A DNA stretch of 33,042 nucleotides, from NCBI GenBank assembly GCA_035533075.1, contig DATLUO010000009.1, forward strand, positions 1 through 33,042, read 5' to 3'. The notes beneath the pieces were generated by a model that had not been told where the DNA came from, searched no databases, and worked only from the letters and a program-made list of their open reading frames with translations. The stretch is from Pirellulales bacterium. GTDB lineage: Bacteria > Planctomycetota > Planctomycetia > Pirellulales > JAICIG01. Position 1 is the first letter of the stretch. Each line of letters opens with the position of its first letter. Positions 30,853 to 33,042 of this stretch are shown piece by piece. A program made the position numbers and the translations under genes.

Positions 30853-33042
30853 CTATCCGTAGTATTGGCTGCTCGACAGCAGGCCGACGAGCGCCTCGAT
30901 CGCGTTCTTGCCACCATTATGCAGCAGTTGACTGACGGCGGTGCTCACCAGCGTTGGGTCTGGGTTGCCCTGGAAAAAGAGGTCGGCGTAGCCGTTGCCC
31001 GTCAGGTTGGCCAGGGCGTAGTTGCCGGTCTGCACCGTTCCCGCCGAGGCCACCGGTGGATTGGCCAGCAACGCCTCGAAGTTGCCGTTGAAGAACTTGT
31101 TGCCTCCTTCCGAGGTCAGCAGCATCCCGCTGACCACGTTATCCCGACCCTCGGCGCCGATCTCATTGACCCAGAAGGCGAACGTCGGGTCGGTGGCCCG
31201 GCCGAAAAGATCGCGATAGAGGGCGGTCACAAAGCCCTGGTCCGTGCCGCCGGCGCGGACGTAGTATTCCTGCGATCCGGCGATGAACTTGATGATCTCC
31301 ACCAGGTCATGCTTCTGCGCCAGTCTTCCGCTGAAGAACTGCAGGCCGGGGGCGTCGGGCGCGCGTCCCAAGAAATCCACGTAGAGCAGCGTGACGAAGT
31401 GAATGTCGAACTCCGCCGAATAGAGGAACCCACGGGCGACTTCGGCCCGCACCGCGGAACTGGCGCCGTTGCCGCCGAGGATGCCCAGCCAATAAGCCTG
31501 GCCCGCTGCGTCCGGCTCTCGGCCGAGTAATTCGCGATACAGGTTCGTGACGAAGGTCAGGTTCGTACCATCTCCGGCCTGACCGGCCAGATTGCCGGTG
31601 GTGGTCGGCGGAGTGGTGCTGGGGCTGACGGTGATCGTGGCCGTGGCCGTGGCCGAAGCGGTGCCCGGCGAGTCGTCGGTCAGCACGACGGTCACCGTGT
31701 CCGTCCCAGCCGCGCCGTAAACGTGGCTACCCGTCACGGTCAACGTGCCGTTGGTCAGGCTCACCGTGCCTGTGCCGCTCGTGCCGTCGCCCCAGTTGAT
31801 GGTGGCCGTGAAGTCGCTGGCTGGATTGGTGGGATGGCCGGTGTTGGTGAAGGTGGCCACCGTGCCGCTGAAAGTGCTGCCTGCCGTGGCGGTGGTCGTG
31901 ACCGGCGTGCCGGCGGCCAGCGTATCGGCCTCGGACACGTTGGCGGTGCCGGTGGACGTACCCGTGGCCGTGCCCGTGGTCTGGGTCAAGACCACCGATG
32001 CGCTGCCCGCCGACAGTTCGTCGCTGTAAAGGTGACTGCCGCTGACGGTGAGAGTGCCGCCCGAGCCGGTGACGCTGCCCGTGCTGCTGGTGCCATCGCC
32101 CCAGTTGATCGTGGCCGTGAAGTCGCTGGCCACGGCGGTGGTGTCGCTGTCGGTGAATGTGGCCAGGGTCGTGCTGCTGAAGGTCGTTCCTTCGGTGGCG
32201 CTGACGGTGACCGTGCCCACGGGCGTGAGCGTCGCGGCAGCGGCCACCGTCACGGTTGCCGTGGCCGTCGCGCTGGCGGTGCCCGGCGTGTCGTCGGTCA
32301 GGACGATGGTCGCCGTTTCCGTCCCGGTCGTGCTGTAAAGGTGGTTCCCTCTGACGGTCAGCGTACCGCTGGCGAGGCTGACCGTGCCCGTGCTGCTCGT
32401 GCCGTCGCCCCAATTGATCGTGGCCGTAAAGTCGCTGGCCGGATTCGTCGGATAGCCGGTGTTGGTGAAGGTGGCCACGGTGCCGGTGAACGTCGTTCCT
32501 TCGGCGGCGGTGGCGGTGACCGGTGTGCCAGCGGTCAGTACGTCGGCCTCGGCCGCGGTGGCCGTGCCGGTGGCCGTGCCCGTGCCGCTGCTGGGCGTGG
32601 TCTCGGTCAACACGACCGAGACGCTCCCCGCCGTCAGTTCATCGCTATAGAGATGACTGCCGGCGACGGTGAACGTGCCGCCCAATCCTGTGATGGAGGC
32701 GCCGCTGACGGTGTCCAGCGTGCTGCCGTCGCCCCAGTTGATCGTGGCCGTAAAGTCGCTGGCCACTGCGGTGGCGTCGGTGTCGGTGAAGGTGGCCAAC
32801 GCCGTGCTGCTGAAGGTCGTTCCTTCGGTGGCGCTGATCGTGACCGTGCCCACCGGCGTGATCGTCGCGGCAGGGGCCACGGTGATCGTGGCGCTGGCCG
32901 TGGCGGTGGCGGTGCCCGGCGTGTCGTCGGTCAAGACGACGGTCACCGCTTCCGTCCCGGTCGTGCTGTAAAGATGGCTCCCCGTGACGGTCAGCGTGCC
33001 GCTGGAAAGACTGACCGTGCCGGTGCTGCTGTTGCCGTCGCC
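30853..33042 (-). CDS. 3' part of a large surface protein with alternating WGDG repeats and DUF4214 end (5' end outside window)
   Basis: At least 729 residues are visible, and the frame is open to the right edge. From about 33042 to 31630 there are Thr/Ser/Ala-rich repeats with the ATINWGDG core. Two repeat types alternate: A (VGTVTVSATEGTTFSSTT...SHLYSDELSAG) and B (AGTPVTATAAEGTTFTGTVATFTNTGYPTNP...). The last about 250 residues contain DUF4214 modules (YRELLGREPDAAGQAYW, YVDFLGRAPDAPGLQFF, YRDLFGRATDPTFAFW). The architecture matches the protein at 14119-17124, but the repeats here are far more alike. A secreted adhesin or stalk is likely. The N-terminus and export signal cannot be seen. 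Confidence 0.8.
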   Translation of the reverse strand, partial: GDGNSSTGTVSLSSGTLTVTGSHLYSTTGTEAVTVVLTDDTPGTATATASATITVAPAATITPVGTVTISATEGTTFSSTALATFTDTDATAVASDFTATINWGDGSTLDTVSGASITGLGGTFTVAGSHLYSDELTAGSVSVVLTETTPSSGTGTATGTATAAEADVLTAGTPVTATAAEGTTFTGTVATFTNTGYPTNPASDFTATINWGDGTSSTGTVSLASGTLTVRGNHLYSTTGTETATIVLTDDTPGTASATATATVTVAAAATLTPVGTVTVSATEGTTFSSTTLATFTDSDTTAVASDFTATINWGDGTSSTGSVTGSGGTLTVSGSHLYSDELSAGSASVVLTQTTGTATGTSTGTANVSEADTLAAGTPVTTTATAGSTFSGTVATFTNTGHPTNPASDFTATINWGDGTSGTGTVSLTNGTLTVTGSHVYGAAGTDTVTVVLTDDSPGTASATATATITVSPSTTPPTTTGNLAGQAGDGTNLTFVTNLYRELLGREPDAAGQAYWLGILGGNGASSAVRAEVARGFLYSAEFDIHFVTLLYVDFLGRAPDAPGLQFFSGRLAQKHDLVEIIKFIAGSQEYYVRAGGTDQGFVTALYRDLFGRATDPTFAFWVNEIGAEGRDNVVSGMLLTSEGGNKFFNGNFEALLANPPVASAGTVQTGNYALANLTGNGYADLFFQGNPDPTLVSTAVSQLLHNGGKNAIEALVGLLSSSQYYG
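31640..33042 (-). repeat. Coding tandem repeats, about 309 bp per unit, A/B alternation
   Basis: The WGDG-encoding word (CCCAGTTGAT or CCCAATTGAT on the plus strand) begins at 31791, 32100, 32409 and 32733, and a fifth copy starts at the right edge. The spacing is 309, 309, 324 and about 309 bases. Neighbouring units differ in type, while alternate units are closely similar, so the true period is a pair of about 620 bases. Confidence 0.85.

Noticed and set aside
31640-33042. CRISPR-like periodicity
   Set aside because: The units are about 309 bases, in frame, and encode WGDG domains; no short repeat-spacer pattern exists.

Overview
The window looks like a chromosomal piece of a high-GC planctomycete, probably of the Pirellulales type. 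The evidence is lineage-style gene content: an ECF sigma factor overlapping a membrane Ser/Thr kinase, a DUF4175-type coiled-coil membrane protein, two large surface proteins with WGDG (PKD/Ig-like) repeats and DUF4214 ends, an N-terminal LEPR-XLL-like motif, and a PQQ-type propeller protein beginning with a DWPSWRGP signature. The taxonomic call rests on recognition, not on a search.

Layout. 1-1391: end of an unrecognised gene, then (minus strand) a small antitoxin-like gene, a truncated PIN toxin and a minor nucleotidyltransferase, the last two read as one open frame. 1459-5952: an Aas-type acyltransferase/acyl-ACP synthetase, two small membrane-associated hypotheticals, an enoyl-CoA hydratase and smpB, which seems to start at ACG. 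5953-10440: an accessory region. It holds an intact DUF104-VapC pair lying between two scraps of what looks like one restriction-modification gene, a secreted-type protein, an intact MazEF-like pair, an Rpn-type C-terminal scrap, and several inverted or direct repeats. 10590-14026: galactose mutarotase, an adaptor lipoprotein of an efflux system without its pump, and a methyltransferase-like protein. 14119-24621: a 1001-residue surface protein, then a same-strand run of sigma factor, kinase, 85-aa membrane protein, DUF4175 protein and a HigA antitoxin that has lost its DNA-binding half. 24703-28512: a duplicated ten-helix transporter with a small soluble partner, then a 39-aa membrane microprotein coupled to apt and a PQQ propeller gene, and a small conserved protein. 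28797-33042: an MFS transporter with a large extracytoplasmic insertion and the 3' part of a second, more regularly repeated surface protein running off the right edge.

Working together. The sigma-kinase pair overlaps by ATGA and is followed closely by two membrane-protein genes, so envelope sensing that leads to transcriptional output is the natural reading. It is inference. The kinase has a Spy/CpxP-like tail interrupted by a His/Asp-rich pentapeptide repeat, which could make it a metal or envelope-stress sensor. Toxin-antitoxin material is dense: two intact pairs plus at least three broken pieces. No rRNA, tRNA, CRISPR array, complete insertion sequence or replication origin was seen.
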